A stretch of DNA of 64,000 bases from Gerris lacustris (lineage: Eukaryota > Arthropoda > Insecta > Hemiptera > Gerridae), in the NCBI GenBank assembly GCA_951217055.1, contig OX578279.1, forward strand, positions 31,398,173-31,462,172, read 5' to 3'. The translations under genes were made by a program, and so were the position numbers. The notes under the pieces are model-generated. The model did not search any database, had not been told where the DNA came from, and saw only the letters and a program-made list of their open reading frames with translations. Of this stretch, positions 9,776-21,831 are shown one piece after another. Each line of letters begins with the position of its first letter. Position 1 is the first letter of the stretch.

Positions 9776-12700
9776 ACAATTCTAAGAAATAAGCCTTTTC
9801 TCCCTAGATAGAGACAAAAGGTAACAAATATTTTAATAGAATTGATATTACGTAACATATTAGTCGACCATGATTTCAAAATGTATGATTAATTACGGTA
9901 AAATCCAATTAAAGAAGATTTGAAAAAATGAAAATAGCCACTAACTCATTTGTATATTATTAGTTTGTCAACAATTACATAACTCGTTCCTTTCATAATT
10001 TATATCTATAATTCTTTTGAGTAAAGTAGAATCAATTAAAATGTTGTCATCTAACAGAGGAATAAATTATTTTGATAATGAATTATTAATAATAGATCAT
10101 ATCAAGAAGTGGGTGAAAGCATTAGAAGCAATCATACTTTCAGATATAAATATATTCAGATTCTAATCTCAAAAGGGCTGGATGAAAAGGAAAATTGATT
10201 TGGGAATATTCAAGAATTTAGTTTGATTTTGATTTCAAGCTTGGGCATATTTAAGTCTAGTATATATACTTGGGTTAAGCGAGCTAGTTGTACTAATTGA
10301 AACCTGCGGTTCGTTGATAGTGGTTAACGATTAATTAGTTATATAGAGAAAGCGTCTGGGAGCTATGGGAGCTTTGGACTCTTGCCCAGACCTATTCAAT
10401 ATGGAGATTGATTAGGGACCTGGTTAAGCAGCGTTTGATGTATCCGCAACGAATTATACAGACATAACTCCTTAAAATGTACCTCAGTACATCTCCACTA
10501 ACTCCAAATCACTTTCACGGGTCTCAATTAACACACTAATACCAATATATGAATTACTCTTATATTCTTTTTGAACTTGAACCCTTTTTTTTGTTTGTTT
10601 TATAACTTTATTCTATAGAATTGGGTCTTTTATATTAATAATATAAAAGGTCCAATTACCACTATATGAAGTATTTATATTTAAACATACTTGTTTCAAG
10701 TTTCACTTTAAAATATACAAATAAGTGATTACAAAGCTACTTTGTTTATTTTTTCCTTTAGGAGTTGCTATATTTGTTACTAATATATATTACTGTGCTA
10801 CAGTATCAATATACATAATTCATATTTATGATCCATCTTAGCCCCATATCTCCCAACTTTATCTTTTATTATATTATACATATACATGTAATATTTGCAT
10901 TTAATATAACTGTTTTCAGTAGAGCTTATGAATTATTAAGCTTATTGCCTATTTATTGTTTATACTTAAAAAAAATTGACGAATCAAGTGACATTTTGTA
11001 ATTCCAAAGAAAATCAGGTTCAAAAAAGAAAACAAAGAAAATTGATGTTAGAAATAAAAGGAAAAATGAGAAGTAGTTTAGCTACAGTTTTCTAATCCAG
11101 GTAATTGAAGTTGTCCATTAAGGGTAGTGAGCCCCGAGGTGAATTCAAAGCTTCCCTGTAGCTTCCGAACCGATTCACTTCAACCAACTATCTATAACAT
11201 AAATAACTGAACCCTCTTCCGATGAGCAAAGTTTTAATGCACTGGAGGAGAGAGAGCCGTCAAAGTTTTATGTAAAGGCTCCAATCCTTATTTAAGAAAC
11301 TTAATCCCGGGTGAGTGAGGAACGCGAGGGCGATTGCTCTTCAGAAAAAAAAACTTTTTTAAGGAGATATATTCCCTAAAAAAATATAAGATAAGAACTA
11401 AAAAAGGAAAGTTGCGCAAAGTATAAGGTGAGAAGACTCGGAGGAGATTATACAGAGGTTTCAAATCTAGGAAGGCCCCCCCCCCCTTTCCAACACCAGG
11501 GTTACTTGCGGCCGAAAAACTGCGCTCAGTGTTTGATAAATGCCTCTCTCCATTAGCATAGTCTCAAGGGTGGTAGCAACTGGAAGCGAGCTTATAAAAG
11601 CGATTTCGCGACACATAAATTTCACACCTGGAGACGTTTATTTTTCCCCTCCTTCCTCAGAGAAAGAGAGAAAAAATGAACTTCAGAAATGGTTTTCATA
11701 TATACCATGAAGTACGAGGGGGAAATGAAGGTGTATCTGTCTTCGTCAAACCCTGGTTGACACTTAGGTAGCACGCTACCTGTTCATTTGAATAATCAAT
11801 TGTATTTCTGATGCGACTGCGGCAGAGCCTCAGTTAAAAGACGAACGCCAGTCAAAAAATCAATATTTACAAATTACTTTCAAAAACATTAATATATACC
11901 TATTTTTCACTTCTATATTCATTTAATAAGAATTAAATTTAAAGGGTAATACGAAGGAATAAAAGCCGACACGACTGGACAAATAAATTGCAGACAGAAC
12001 TGGAATAATACAGACAGAACGAAAATAGGGTTAGGATTTTCTTCCTTTTCTTTAGTTAACTAAAAGAAGTCCTAGAAAAATGCAGTAGTAGAGGAAAAAT
12101 CAACAATCTAAATTGGTTTGACAAATAATATTGACTGAAATAAGTAGTCGGAACAATCTAGGTTATCGGTTATCCGATGAAAACTGCTTCTTGAAACATG
12201 GGACGAAATCGTCCTTTTATTTTTCTGAAGTAACAAACGATTCTTAACATCCGTGAATATGCTTCTGGAAGATAACTTTAGACTTCACACCTTAAAGACC
12301 GGTCTACACAGGAAAACTTGTTGTTAACATTGGAAGCCTAATTATCAGATTATAGACCTAAACAATGTACATCGCTAAATGTATAATATATATCTCCATA
12401 GTGATATAAAATTCCACAAGTTTCATTGACATTTAACTTCATACTTTATCGTCAAACAATTAAAAAAAAAAAATTAAATCCAGCCACTATCTGGTCAAAA
12501 AACTTAACAAAATAAAGTTTTTAAAAAGTTAATAAGCATTAAATAAAGTACATATTAATTTTGTAATAGTATAATTATAATTAAATGAATAATTTTCAAT
12601 TGAATGCTCTTTATTGTAGTTGTATTCTTCTTTTGAACATTTGTACTTGAGATAGATATTGCTGCAGAATAATTTCATTTTTCATTCCTTGAATACATTT

Positions 12701-14590
12701 TTTTCTCAATTTCTCGCGCATGAATGCTCTTTTCAAATAATGTACTTTCCAATATTATTTGCTTGTGTAGGCCTTGCCTTATATATATTGGGAATACTGG
12801 TTTTCTTCTCTTGTACAAAAGAGTCTCTCAGAGAGGAGGCTTGGATTCAATGTAGAAAAGATATTGTGGGAACCTGCCTCGGGGGCCTCCAGCTTTTAAC
12901 AGCAAAGTATTTGAAGAAGAAGGTTTAAAGAAGAACATTTTAAAAGAGACGAGACTTTCAGAACAGAGCAGTTGAAATTGAAAGAAAAGCGGGCGCACAA
13001 GTCTTTTCTTCCTACTTCTCTCTTACAAATTATCTGAGAAATATCCACCAAATCTAATTCAAACTGAGTCTTATCCAAGCCCAGATTCAATTGCCCTAAG
13101 CTTTTTAAAGTGAATAAATTTGCTTAAAAAGTAGCTTATTTTAATAATACATTAATATAGTGTAATACGTTTATATTTTGTTAGTCCTTAGTGGTTTTAA
13201 GGAAAAAAGCTTCTCTTAATAATATTAACACCAAAAATTGTCATAATAGCTATTCAAGATAAACATGTTCAATGGATTAACATGTTCATACAATGGGGTA
13301 TATTTCCGCTTAACTTTTCTTCGCAAAGTGTCAAATACTTGTTAGTTCTATAGATAAAAATAATTCATTTAAGTATAATAAATAAAATATCCTTCAATTG
13401 TTATACACATCTGGTGGCTCACTGATATAATTCTGATAAGTTTGATGACACTCTTGGCGGGACTGAATGCAGTCCTATCATAAAACTTAGTTTGTAATTA
13501 TTTATGACAAAACTTAATAAGTAGATTTAATTTGGTCATAGTTCATTATTTGAAATTGAAATAACTAACAACTTTTTAGAAGTAGAAACGGAAATTTCTT
13601 CAGACGGAATGAACCCATTTAATTTTAGTGATTCGCGGATGATTAATATCCTTGATGAGGTGGATTGATATCCTTTATATCAAAAGTCAGAAAATATAAA
13701 ACTTAAACTTGGATATTGGATTTAGTAACCATGTAGTGACAGCCAACCTAAACAGTATAATGGGGAACCACAAATAGAGATATGCACTGATTAACTGATG
13801 CGAGAAAGACCCCACTCGATTTATAAATTTGTCTAACTCTAAGTATTTATTGAATTAAACGGTTCGGTGAAACCATAGCTTCACGTTTAAAAGTTAAAAT
13901 AACGTTGATATAAAAGAGCGTTGTAAAAGTAGTAGAAACATTTTAATAAAAGATCATCTTAAAAGATGTGGACGAGTAATGAAAATAATATAAAGATTAG
14001 GATACACTGTCTATTTCTTCGACATTTTAATCTACCATCAACTAGGGCTGAATGGGCTTTAGAAGGCTTCATAATATGCCTGGTAATCCTTCGTATTCAG
14101 TGGCTCGGATACGCTCTATTGTTTGGTTGATTGACAGAAAAAGGGAAGTAGCACCAACTCAAACGTACGAGTATACAGTAACGAAAAACCTTATTTTAAT
14201 AGGAAATCGAAATCGGGGGAATACGATATTAAACGTCAAAGTCGTGGGTTACAACCAATTCGAATGAGTCAGACTCTCCGCACATGAGACGTGTGGAAAA
14301 AAAATCAAATAGATATATTACATCTAACATTATATAGAATATTACAAAGAATAATTGAGTAGAAAATACATTTATCACATTAAAAGATAATATAAATACT
14401 CTAACTAAGAATTTAATAAGCCTATTGCACTTACTTTATTGAATGGAATAATACAATTGGCAGATAATGCCTAAAGTAAATACTAAATATATTCTCAACA
14501 TAATTTTACGATTCGGATCGAAAAAAGAAAAATAAGGCAGGAAATGTAAAAAAGTGGCAGACATCTTTTCAATACTAACTGAATTTTGTA
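9776..14590. other. Stretch with no recognised gene
   Basis: Largely A+T-rich. 11100-11780 is less A+T-rich and not obviously repetitive, with a candidate TATA box listed separately. An open frame at 12659-12928 begins at TTG; its first ATG is at about 12740. It would give a peptide of 62 residues with one hydrophobic segment (about residues 27-50 of the open frame), then CTKESLREE and three further cysteines. I do not recognise it. The 14052-14267 frame has no recognisable motif. None is called as a gene. Confidence 0.4.
11593..11771 (+). promoter_or_regulatory. Candidate TATA/Inr promoter with a tiny ORF
   Basis: TATAAAAG at 11593-11600 is followed 31 bases later by TTCACAC, with the A at 11624. 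That is a pyrimidine-rich initiator-like site at the usual spacing. The first ATG downstream (11676, context AAAAAATGA) opens a 31-codon frame ending in TAG at 11769-11771; an exon could instead end at an internal GT. The surrounding 11100-11780 is less A+T-rich than its neighbours. Such combinations also arise by chance in A+T-rich DNA. Confidence 0.2.
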
Positions 14591-15439
14591 ATATAGTCCA
14601 GTCAATATAGGTTTTTTCTTTGGAATAATTTTAAACCACAATTTTTTTTTACACAGAGCTTTGTTATGTCATTGAATATAATACCTGAAAAGTCCCCAAC
14701 TTTTTTATGTACGCTTCCCTCTTTCTTTTGGGGGGATGGGGGGGGGGGGGGGGTAAAATTTGAAGGACTTCAACTCAGCTATATTATATTTTGATGTATA
14801 CCTCTTAAGGTTATTACAAGAAATTAATTTTCGATTTTCCCCGGGAACCTTCCTAAAAGTTGTCAATTGGCTAAAAAATGATATTGATAAAGTTTTATCT
14901 CAAACTAATAACGTTAACTGTGCCTAATGTAGGTTTAAATTTAGCAAAAAACTGCGATTTTTATGAAAAAAATCACAGTTTACTCTTCATAAAATGAAAG
15001 CTATTCATCCTAGAAACCTGATTTTTGTCTTATTTTTTAGACATTTCGTTGCCTTGAAGTTTTACTCTCACCACTTTTTTGCTAAAACTTATAGATTTAG
15101 TGATAGTTAGAATTTTTCATATCCGGTCATGAGTTTTCCTGCAATGGCCTAAATGCATCGCAACATTCAATTAAATCTGCTTTCCAGATTTTCCTTTTAT
15201 GATTTAATTTTATACATTAAAAAGGATTTAGTTAGTTCAGTTAAAACATCACTAATACCAAGGTAACTGAGTTAAATTTCCCAAATTTTACCCCCTCTCC
15301 CCCCCCTCCCCCCCAAAAAAAGGGGGGATGCGTACAGAAAAAAGTTGGGGACTTTCCAGGTATTATTTACGATGACATAATAAAGCTTAGTGCAAAAAAA
15401 AAGTCTTGGCTTAAAATTATTCCGAAGGAACACTCGTTT

Positions 15440-16190
15440 AGCGAATTTTCAAAGAAAATTACGCTATTGCAATGGCTTCAAAATTTTTGTAATGCGAATT
15501 TTTGAAAATTTTTTCCATGTAAATCCGTTTTAGACCATTCTGAATCGATTCCTAAAATTTAACACTTTTTTTTATGTATGTATGTATATATGTATATATG
15601 TATGTATATATATGTATATATGTATGTATATATGTATGTATATATGTACGTATATATGTATGTATATATGTATGTATATATGTATGTATATATGTATGTA
15701 TATATGTATGTATATATGTATGTATATATGTATGTATATATGTATGTATATATGTGTCACTCCAGACGATATCTCCCCTTAGGATGCACTTAAAATTTCA
15801 AACAAATTTTAAAATGTCAATAATATCAAAAGAAAGGATGAGTTCGTTGGCCTGAATTCTTGGAGTTCATTTAGGGGTCAAAATTTTACAATTTAGGGTC
15901 AAAAATAGCATAAAAACGTGTTTTTTCCATTTTACCCCCCTTTTATATGAAAATATGATAAAAGTGTATATAACAACAATTACTCTACTCTGAAAGAGCT
16001 TTCCAACGTAATGCATCTTGAAGGGTAAATACTATTTTGACTTTTGTACCCCGTACTCCTGTGTCTGTGTGCCAATTTTTTTTTTTTCACCCATGCAAAT
16101 TCTAAACCAAAATTTTCCTATATTATCATAAGCCAATAATACCTACATTTCTTTGAAAATTCGCTCATTAAGTCATGGTGCATGACTGGA
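15440..16190 (-). mobile_element. Element C, copy 1
   Basis: Inverted ends AGCGAATTTTCAAAGAAA (15441-15458) and TTTCTTTGAAAATTCGCT (about 16148-16165) bound about 725 bp. A short palindromic tail, AGTCATGGTGCATGACT, follows to about 16190. Order on the minus strand: tail, TIR, TTGGTACACAGG/GGGGTACGGGGTAC-like block, shared module, 'ATATCGTCTGGAGTGACACA', microsatellite, 'TTAGGAATCGATTCAGAATG', TIR. It matches 27628-28218 nearly end to end. The shared module at about 15930-16075 is the same as in the F core. No protein is encoded. Confidence 0.75.
15574..15755. repeat. Microsatellite (TATG/TATATG)n
   Basis: About 180 bases of TATGTATATATGTATG-type repeats. All frames on both strands are open and translate to YVCI/YMYV or HIYI runs, which are artefacts. 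The same locus of element C holds a much shorter array at 28047-28085 and 59280-59296, so this copy expanded after insertion. Confidence 0.95.
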
Positions 16191-16702
16191 CTTTTTTCTC
16201 TTATTTTTGCTAATTTTACTGGACGTTAACACATTTTGCTGTCAACAAAAATTCATAATAAATCGAAAAATTTTCTAATTGCGCTGAAATGTGCATCAAT
16301 TATACCTCTTTATAAGCCAAAATTTCCCTCTGAATTCCGTTTTGATATCTGCCACCATTTTGAAAATATCGACTTATGAACTTTAAATTATTAACTTTCC
16401 GAGACGCCCCGCGTCTGAATTTTTTACTTTTTAATACATAAAAACTCCTATAACTTCCAAACTATTGGTCGTATCGACTTGATTCCGTCCGAATGCATAG
16501 AAGACGATGCCACACTTGCCTAGGTAGCTCCCCAAATTCCCCCCCCCCCACCTCACCCCCTAAAATAGGGGGAAGCGTACAGGAAAACGTTGAGGACTTT
16601 TCAGGTATTATTTACAATGACACAATAAAGCTGTGTGTAAAAAAAATCGTGGCTTAAAATTATTCTGAAGAAACACCCTTTTTGGCTAATTTTACTGGAC
16701 TA

Positions 16703-17060
16703 ATAGTGTATCCACTTCACAGAGAGAATTACGAAATAAAAGAATAATTATAGTAAAGTATGTTACACATGGGTAACACATTTGTTATATAATATTACCT
16801 TATAAAAAATAACAATATAAGAAGTCGAACAATACTATAGCTTTTACTTTTGAATGAACTTTTGCCCTTAACATTTTGAAGTATATACAATTGAAATAAT
16901 AATTTATGTTGGGCTCAAGCTAACAAGTCCATTTAGGTAGTACTTTAGGAGTAACCTATATTTTCTAAAGGTGAAGTATTTTATATATAGGGTGAGTCGG
17001 CCGAGCTAAAATGTAATCTGAAAGCGTGTAGCCGTAAATCGCATGCCTCGCCACGAAACC
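16703..17060. other. Spacer upstream of the 17-kb ORF
   Basis: A+T-rich DNA ending in TTTTATATATAGGGTGAGTC at about 16979-16998, a possible TATA element about 130 bases before the ATG at 17118. The segment from 17000 becomes sharply less A+T-rich. Confidence 0.3.
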
Positions 17061-17117
17061 CCGCCGATCTCGGTCAATTTTAACTCCTAAACTCTCTCAC
17101 TCTGGGACATTTTTAAC

Positions 17118-17684
17118 ATGGCAACGGGAGTAGGGCTACTAGGGGGGAGAAAACGGTGTTTCGTCCGTCCCTTTTTCCCTGGCTTTAGCCAAGCCTCTGT
17201 GGAAAACCCCTTCCGAGATTGGACCACCGTACGTGTCCCGAATATCCGGAGAGCCTTCCACGACCCAGTAGCGGAGATCCGGCAGCCTAGAGTAAGTGAA
17301 AAATGTCGTAGAGCGATCGAGCTTCCTCCTTCAGAAGGGCCCGCGTGGCAGAAAAAAGAAGTGGAAAGACCCCCATCGAAGACTTTTCGTGAATTAGAAA
17401 TCAAGCTGCCAGAAGAAAAGAAATTCGAGAGAGCCAGCGGCAGAAAAGCACTTAGAGAAAGTTCAAGAAATAACACCATTAGAACGTTAAACATCACATC
17501 GTTCCCGACGACGACTTGGCAATTCACATCCGAATTTTCAATTCTTATCCAGATGCCAAGGATTTTCATTTTAAAAATAGAACAAAATCTAGGTCAGAAT
17601 AATAGAAATAGTTTCTTTCGAAAGAATAAATTTAAATTCAAAATGCGTTCAACAAGAAGACTACTGCCTCATAGCAAAAAATAA
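17118..17684 (+). CDS. Hypothetical ORF in a GC-richer pocket
   Basis: The longest open frame in the window, 188 codons. The ATG has a favourable context (AACATGG). The predicted protein is basic. Its first ~115 residues lie in DNA clearly less A+T-rich than the flanks and include charged, proline-containing stretches such as EGPAWQKKEVERPPSK and ELEIKLPEEKKFERA. The last ~70 residues look like translated A+T-rich non-coding DNA and end at a stop overlapping AATAAA (about 17680). A strong splice-donor match, AGAGTAAGT, occurs at 17289-17297, so a real exon could end at 17291. A 160-codon frame overlaps on the minus strand (17087-17569), which warns that the openness may reflect composition. 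No domain is recognised. Confidence 0.25.
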   Translation: MATGVGLLGGRKRCFVRPFFPGFSQASVENPFRDWTTVRVPNIRRAFHDPVAEIRQPRVSEKCRRAIELPPSEGPAWQKKEVERPPSKTFRELEIKLPEEKKFERASGRKALRESSRNNTIRTLNITSFPTTTWQFTSEFSILIQMPRIFILKIEQNLGQNNRNSFFRKNKFKFKMRSTRRLLPHSKK

Positions 17685-17699
17685 AGTACTTTGATAAGA

Positions 17700-18106
17700 G
17701 AGAGAAAAAAAAATAAAATAGGAAACAACGTAAGTGTCGAAAGGGTCCCATACACGATCAAACATTTTGCGCAAAATATTTGATTGTGTTTGTTATCCAA
17801 CGTCAATAATATAACCAACCAGGATTCAATGTGTTTGAAGACACAGGATTCCGTTAGTATCTAAAACACCAACATCAGTAGCAAAAGTAAGATATAATAA
17901 TTATTTTAGTTAGAGGTACTATTATAGAATTGGAATATTAATTAATAGTACAGCTAGATGACGTCAAAGGTCAAAGAGCTGTCCAAATCTTTGCTTTAGA
18001 GGTGATATGATATAGATGAATAACTATGACTTACACATTTGACCTCCAATTTCTACAATTCATTCAACTTTTTAAAAAAAATATATATTTCTATTCATAT
18101 AAGAAA
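17700..18106. other. Stretch with no recognised gene
   Basis: A+T-rich with no frame or repeat I can support. A short run ACAAAATATTTGATTGTGTT-like near 17760-17790 has weak self-complementarity only. Confidence 0.3.
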
Positions 18107-18430
18107 TAGTCTGTCAATGAGTGTGGCATCCTCGCGTCCAATTTCGCATACATTAATAAGTTTATGCTTTCACAACCTATTATTGAAAAATTCATTTCAT
18201 TTTCCCACCGTTTTTTAAATCTGTCAAAATTGTTTTGACTTTTTACATGAATTAAAGTATTAACTAAGCAATTTTAAAAAAACCTAGAGGGTTGAAATTA
18301 ATCTTGGGTTCTCTGCGGGCTACTAACCATCCAAATTCCATAATAATTAGAAAAGTACTTTTGAAGATGTAGGTGTAAACAAATGTGTGTTTGTGGGCAT
18401 GTTAGTACAGGTAAAATAGACCCAAAATGC
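18107..18430 (+). mobile_element. Family E, left-end fragment
   Basis: AGTCTGTCAATGAGTGTGGC followed by ATCCTCGCGTCC (18107-18139) is an E end missing the 'ACATAGCTT' piece. About 160 bases later, 18310-18410 carries the E-associated block (CTACTAACCATCCAAATTCC; AAGTACTTTTGAAGATGTAG; AAACAAATGTGTGTTTGTGG) also seen at 32740-32840, 39170-39260 and 39550-39640. No right end follows. Confidence 0.55.
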
Positions 18431-18929
18431 ACTAAATAAATGACAAAATTTGTACATTCACGAAACTTTGCTCATAACTTCATATTGGCAGTGGAAATGA
18501 AAATCTGCAGAGTCCGTCAAAATTTAGGTGGTGGAACACCCCCCCAGGGGGGCGGGGAGGGGGGATTTTTTGCTTATTACCAAATATCTCGAAAAGTATT
18601 GACATTAGGTGAATTATGGTTATTTACAAATTTGATCTTCATTAAATTTCCAATAAAAATAGCCCTTTAACATTTTTTTTTAGCTCCAACCGTTTTTGAG
18701 TTACAAGCGCTCAAAATTAGTAGGATTAGGGGGCAAAAGAACTCTTTTATTAGGAATTTATGACCTTAAGCCACACTCTATTTATTTTTCCATAGATTTT
18801 TGACTCCCCCTTCCAAATTTTTCATTCCTCTATTTACCCCCAACACCTAGACTCCCCCAAGACCTCTTTTAAATAGCCCCCCCCCCCCCTCCAATTTTCT
18901 GAGTAATATGTGAAAAACTGAAAAAATTT

Positions 18930-19390
18930 CAGTTTTTGCTATATACCTCGTAAACTATGCGTTGTTCGATGTTAATTTTTTCTACTAGTTTTTCAGTGCA
19001 ATAAATTTACAACAATTTAAGTCCACCGGCAACTCTGTACGTCCAATTGTTTCCAAGATGTGGCCCTTAAAAAAAATGGCCCTTAAAAATTGATTTTATG
19101 TATTGCTCTCGTTTCGAGGCGAATATCGGCGTAAAACTGTTAACCTACGAGAAAATTCATAAGGAATGAAGTTGTAGTAAAGATAATTGGCTTCATTTTA
19201 TTTCCAATTACAACTCTGTAAGTCTAATAGTTACCGAGATATGAGCCTTCACAAATTGGCAGATTTTCCCAAAAAATTGAAAATTTAAGTATTGCTCTCG
19301 TTTCGGGGCGAATATCGGCATAAAACCTCTACCCTACAAGAAAAGTTATAAGAACTTAAGTTGTAGTAAATATAATTAGCTTTTATTCAA
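18930..19390 (+). repeat. Tandem repeat, about 190-bp period
   Basis: TATTGCTCTCGTTTCGAGGC at 19101 recurs at 19290 (period 189). Each copy is followed by GAATATCGGC(G/A)TAAAAC and GAAGTTGTAGTAAA-like sequence. The flanking CAACTCTGTACGTCCAAT (19030) recurs as CAACTCTGTAAGTCTAAT (19209), extending the array to more than two units. Upstream 18530-18900 holds several long C or G runs. No gene. Confidence 0.6.
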
Positions 19391-19427
19391 GCACAAAATG
19401 AAGCCTGTAGACAAAATAGTTCTCTTG

Positions 19428-19670
19428 CAGTTGGGTACTATTTTTACAATTAGTATTAACTTTTGACAGCGCGGGAAAATCGAAACAGTGTGGAGGGGAG
19501 CCAATGAGCGCAATGGATTTTGAAGTCAAGAAGGTGGGGCCAACTAGGCAATGAAAATGTCACTGTCCCCACCCATCCTACAGGCTTTACTTTCTTTCTC
19601 TCACATATATTGGCCAATTTGAGAGTCAAAAGTTAATACTAATTGTAAAAAGAGTATAGTTATAGAAATC
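19428..19670. mobile_element. Small TIR element G, copy 1
   Basis: TTTTTACAATTAGTATTAAC (about 19431) with CTTTTGACA is answered by GTCAAAAGTTAATACTAATT plus GTAAAAAGAG at about 19627-19656, giving TIRs of about 30 bp around some 170 bp of more GC-rich DNA (GGAGGGGAGCCAATGAG; GGGCCAACTAGGCAA). This is a MITE by structure. A second, interrupted copy is at 21832-22785. Confidence 0.75.
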
Positions 19671-21560
19671 TTAATTCATTTAAACCTTTATAACTTTTTA
19701 CAATTTAGCATAAGCCTAAAACCTTAAACTAAGTGTTGTGTCTCTAGACACATATATTATTCTGGTTGCTAGGCGAGGGAGTTTATTTATATTATTATTA
19801 TTAATGTCAGCCTATTGGACATATTGTTCTGGTTATTGTATTATGTTAATGCGGCTAAATATAATTCTTATGTATAAAGTTTGTGCAGTTTTATTATAGT
19901 GTGAAATGCGAACGAAACACTAAGTATAGTTCTACGCAGAAACAGAATATTTTTTTTTTTGTGTAAATTAAAAATGTAATAATTTAAAATAAATAAAACA
20001 ATATATTTGAAAAATGCTAGATACAAATAAATATAAATAGATATAAAGCATACATGAGAAAGTACTCGTAAAAATACAAGTTAATAGATGAATAATAATT
20101 GCGATTTAGCGAGTTTATTTTCCAAGGTGTCTCCATAGTTATTGAAAGATGTTAACCCTACGGCTGTTTATAACGGAGAGGAGAGCGCGGAAACTGTTAT
20201 GTAGGAGAGTATAGCTATCGCGGCTGATCTAGTGGGGGAAAACATTCTGACTGGTCAAGCGTCGTAAGCACGCTGAGAAGTCCAGGAAAGAACAAGTATC
20301 CCCTTGCTTGTCGAAACATGCACTAACTATAGCAATCTCAAGTTCATCCCTTTTCTCGTAGAGATCTCCTAAGCATCTCTTACTCACATTTTAGTCTATA
20401 AACTTCTCACTGGACTTGTTTGTGTACAAAACTTTTTTAATGTAACAGATGGATATTTTTTAATAAATTATTAAAAATATTTCCAAACATGCCAATACGA
20501 CTAATCCGTAGACGTAGAATCTACTAATAGTGTAAACGTTTAAGAAAACTTTAATTTTTAGTACAAGCACGTTTCTAATTGTTACCGTAATAGGAATAAT
20601 TCTATTTCAATTCTAAACACTATAAGGGAACACAACATAGTATGTCAAAATGCTTTCTCATATCTGTTTCAAATGAGTCCAGGCTATAACCTATTCCTAT
20701 TCTGAATATCATTCGCTATTGATAGGATTCGCATTCGCACCGGTGAAGTACCGGTCAAATTGAAAATGTTTGCCTTGTGAATCGACTGTGGAATTGACTA
20801 AATGATTCAATCCAGGGCAATATACTTTGACCGGATCCGTGGATCGGCTTTTAGAAAAGTCCCTTTTGACTGGGCGAACAGAGAGGGGTTCGACATTAAT
20901 AAGCGTTATGAATATTCAGTCATAGCGAGGCAGGGAGGTTTGCCTGGGTCCCCTCCACACCCATCAATATTAGATGCATTCGAGATGGAATAGTGAATGA
21001 GTATTGGAACAAGGTACAATCACTTCCCCCAACCTAATTCCTATTTATAACTCAAACTCCTTCTTACGATAATATATATTTTAAAAAAAAAAGTTACGCT
21101 TATTTATAAGTCCCTTGTGTAATATTATGTACATGTTGGTATGAATATAATTAAGTATTAATAAATCTTACCTTCATTATGCAGCCATCCATTTCACCTA
21201 AAGTGTGATCCATTCACCTAAGGCTACAGCAATGTATCTGGAAAAAAAATATAAGCTTATATTGCATAAACTGAACACAAAAATGAAGAGATGTTGAGGT
21301 TTTATAGAATTCTACAACGTGCTACCGACATTTTGTGGACTGCATACCCAATAAATAGAACTCAAAAAACGACAATGAGCAAATATTTAATACAGACCGA
21401 TTTCGACTATTCTAGATTATCGCCATTAGTGAACTATGCTGTACACGACCAATAGCAAAAATCAATTTTTTCAGCTAAATAAAAATTTAAATATTTTTAA
21501 AAATATCTTTTTACAAAATCAGTTGGGCTCCAAATAATGTTGACAGATTGATAATAAATT
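19671..21560. other. Stretch with no recognised gene
   Basis: A+T-rich, with one less A+T-rich patch at 20150-20400 and another at 20690-21000. The open frame at 20802-20993 (63 codons) has no motif I know. 20741-20755 contains ACCGGTGAAGTACCGGT, a short inverted repeat. Confidence 0.35.
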
Positions 21561-21831
21561 GTACGAACAATTGTACAACCATAGATCTAGACACTTTTTA
21601 AAGACCAAATTTGTGGACTTCACCAACCTGTAAATCCGTCAAAATCGAATCTTTGGCCATTACAATACTTCCTTTTTATATACGAAAGTTGTCCAAGAAT
21701 TAAAGACCTTTATTAATTTTTGGTCAAACGGACGTTATTTCTCAAAAATGATGGCCTTAGTCGATAAATCGCTAAATTTCTGAGAAATTATGTCGGTAAA
21801 ATTTAAAATCAATGGTAAACAAACACGACAA

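Larger units (their letters stand above)
14594..16702. mobile_element. TIR element A, carrying a C-type insertion
   Basis: The outer ends are TAGTCCAGTCAATATAGG at 14594 and TTTTACTGGACTA at 16702, with 9 perfect inverted terminal bases and TA at each edge, as in Tc1/mariner-type insertions. The left end block (14600-14760: ATAATTTTAA, CCTGAAAAGTCCCCAACTTT, then a long G-run) recurs inverted twice, at 15290-15430 and 16545-16690. So 14594-15430 is itself a hairpin-forming unit, and the right end is a second copy of the terminal block. Element C (15440-16190) lies between. No transposase frame is present. Long homopolymers (G at 14730-14753, C at 15297-15314 and about 16540) lie at matching positions of the blocks. 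Confidence 0.65.

Noticed and set aside
15572..15855. Four overlapping open frames with tyrosine/isoleucine/histidine repeats
   Set aside because: They are translations of a TATG/TATATG microsatellite on both strands.
17087..17569. 160-codon minus-strand frame opposite the 17-kb ORF
   Set aside because: Its amino-acid make-up (long hydrophobic/serine runs) looks like the complement of the plus-strand frame, whose start context is better. Neither is proven.
20802..20993. 63-codon frame in a less A+T-rich patch
   Set aside because: Starts at ATG but shows no domain, no clear splice sites and no repeat partner; support is too weak.
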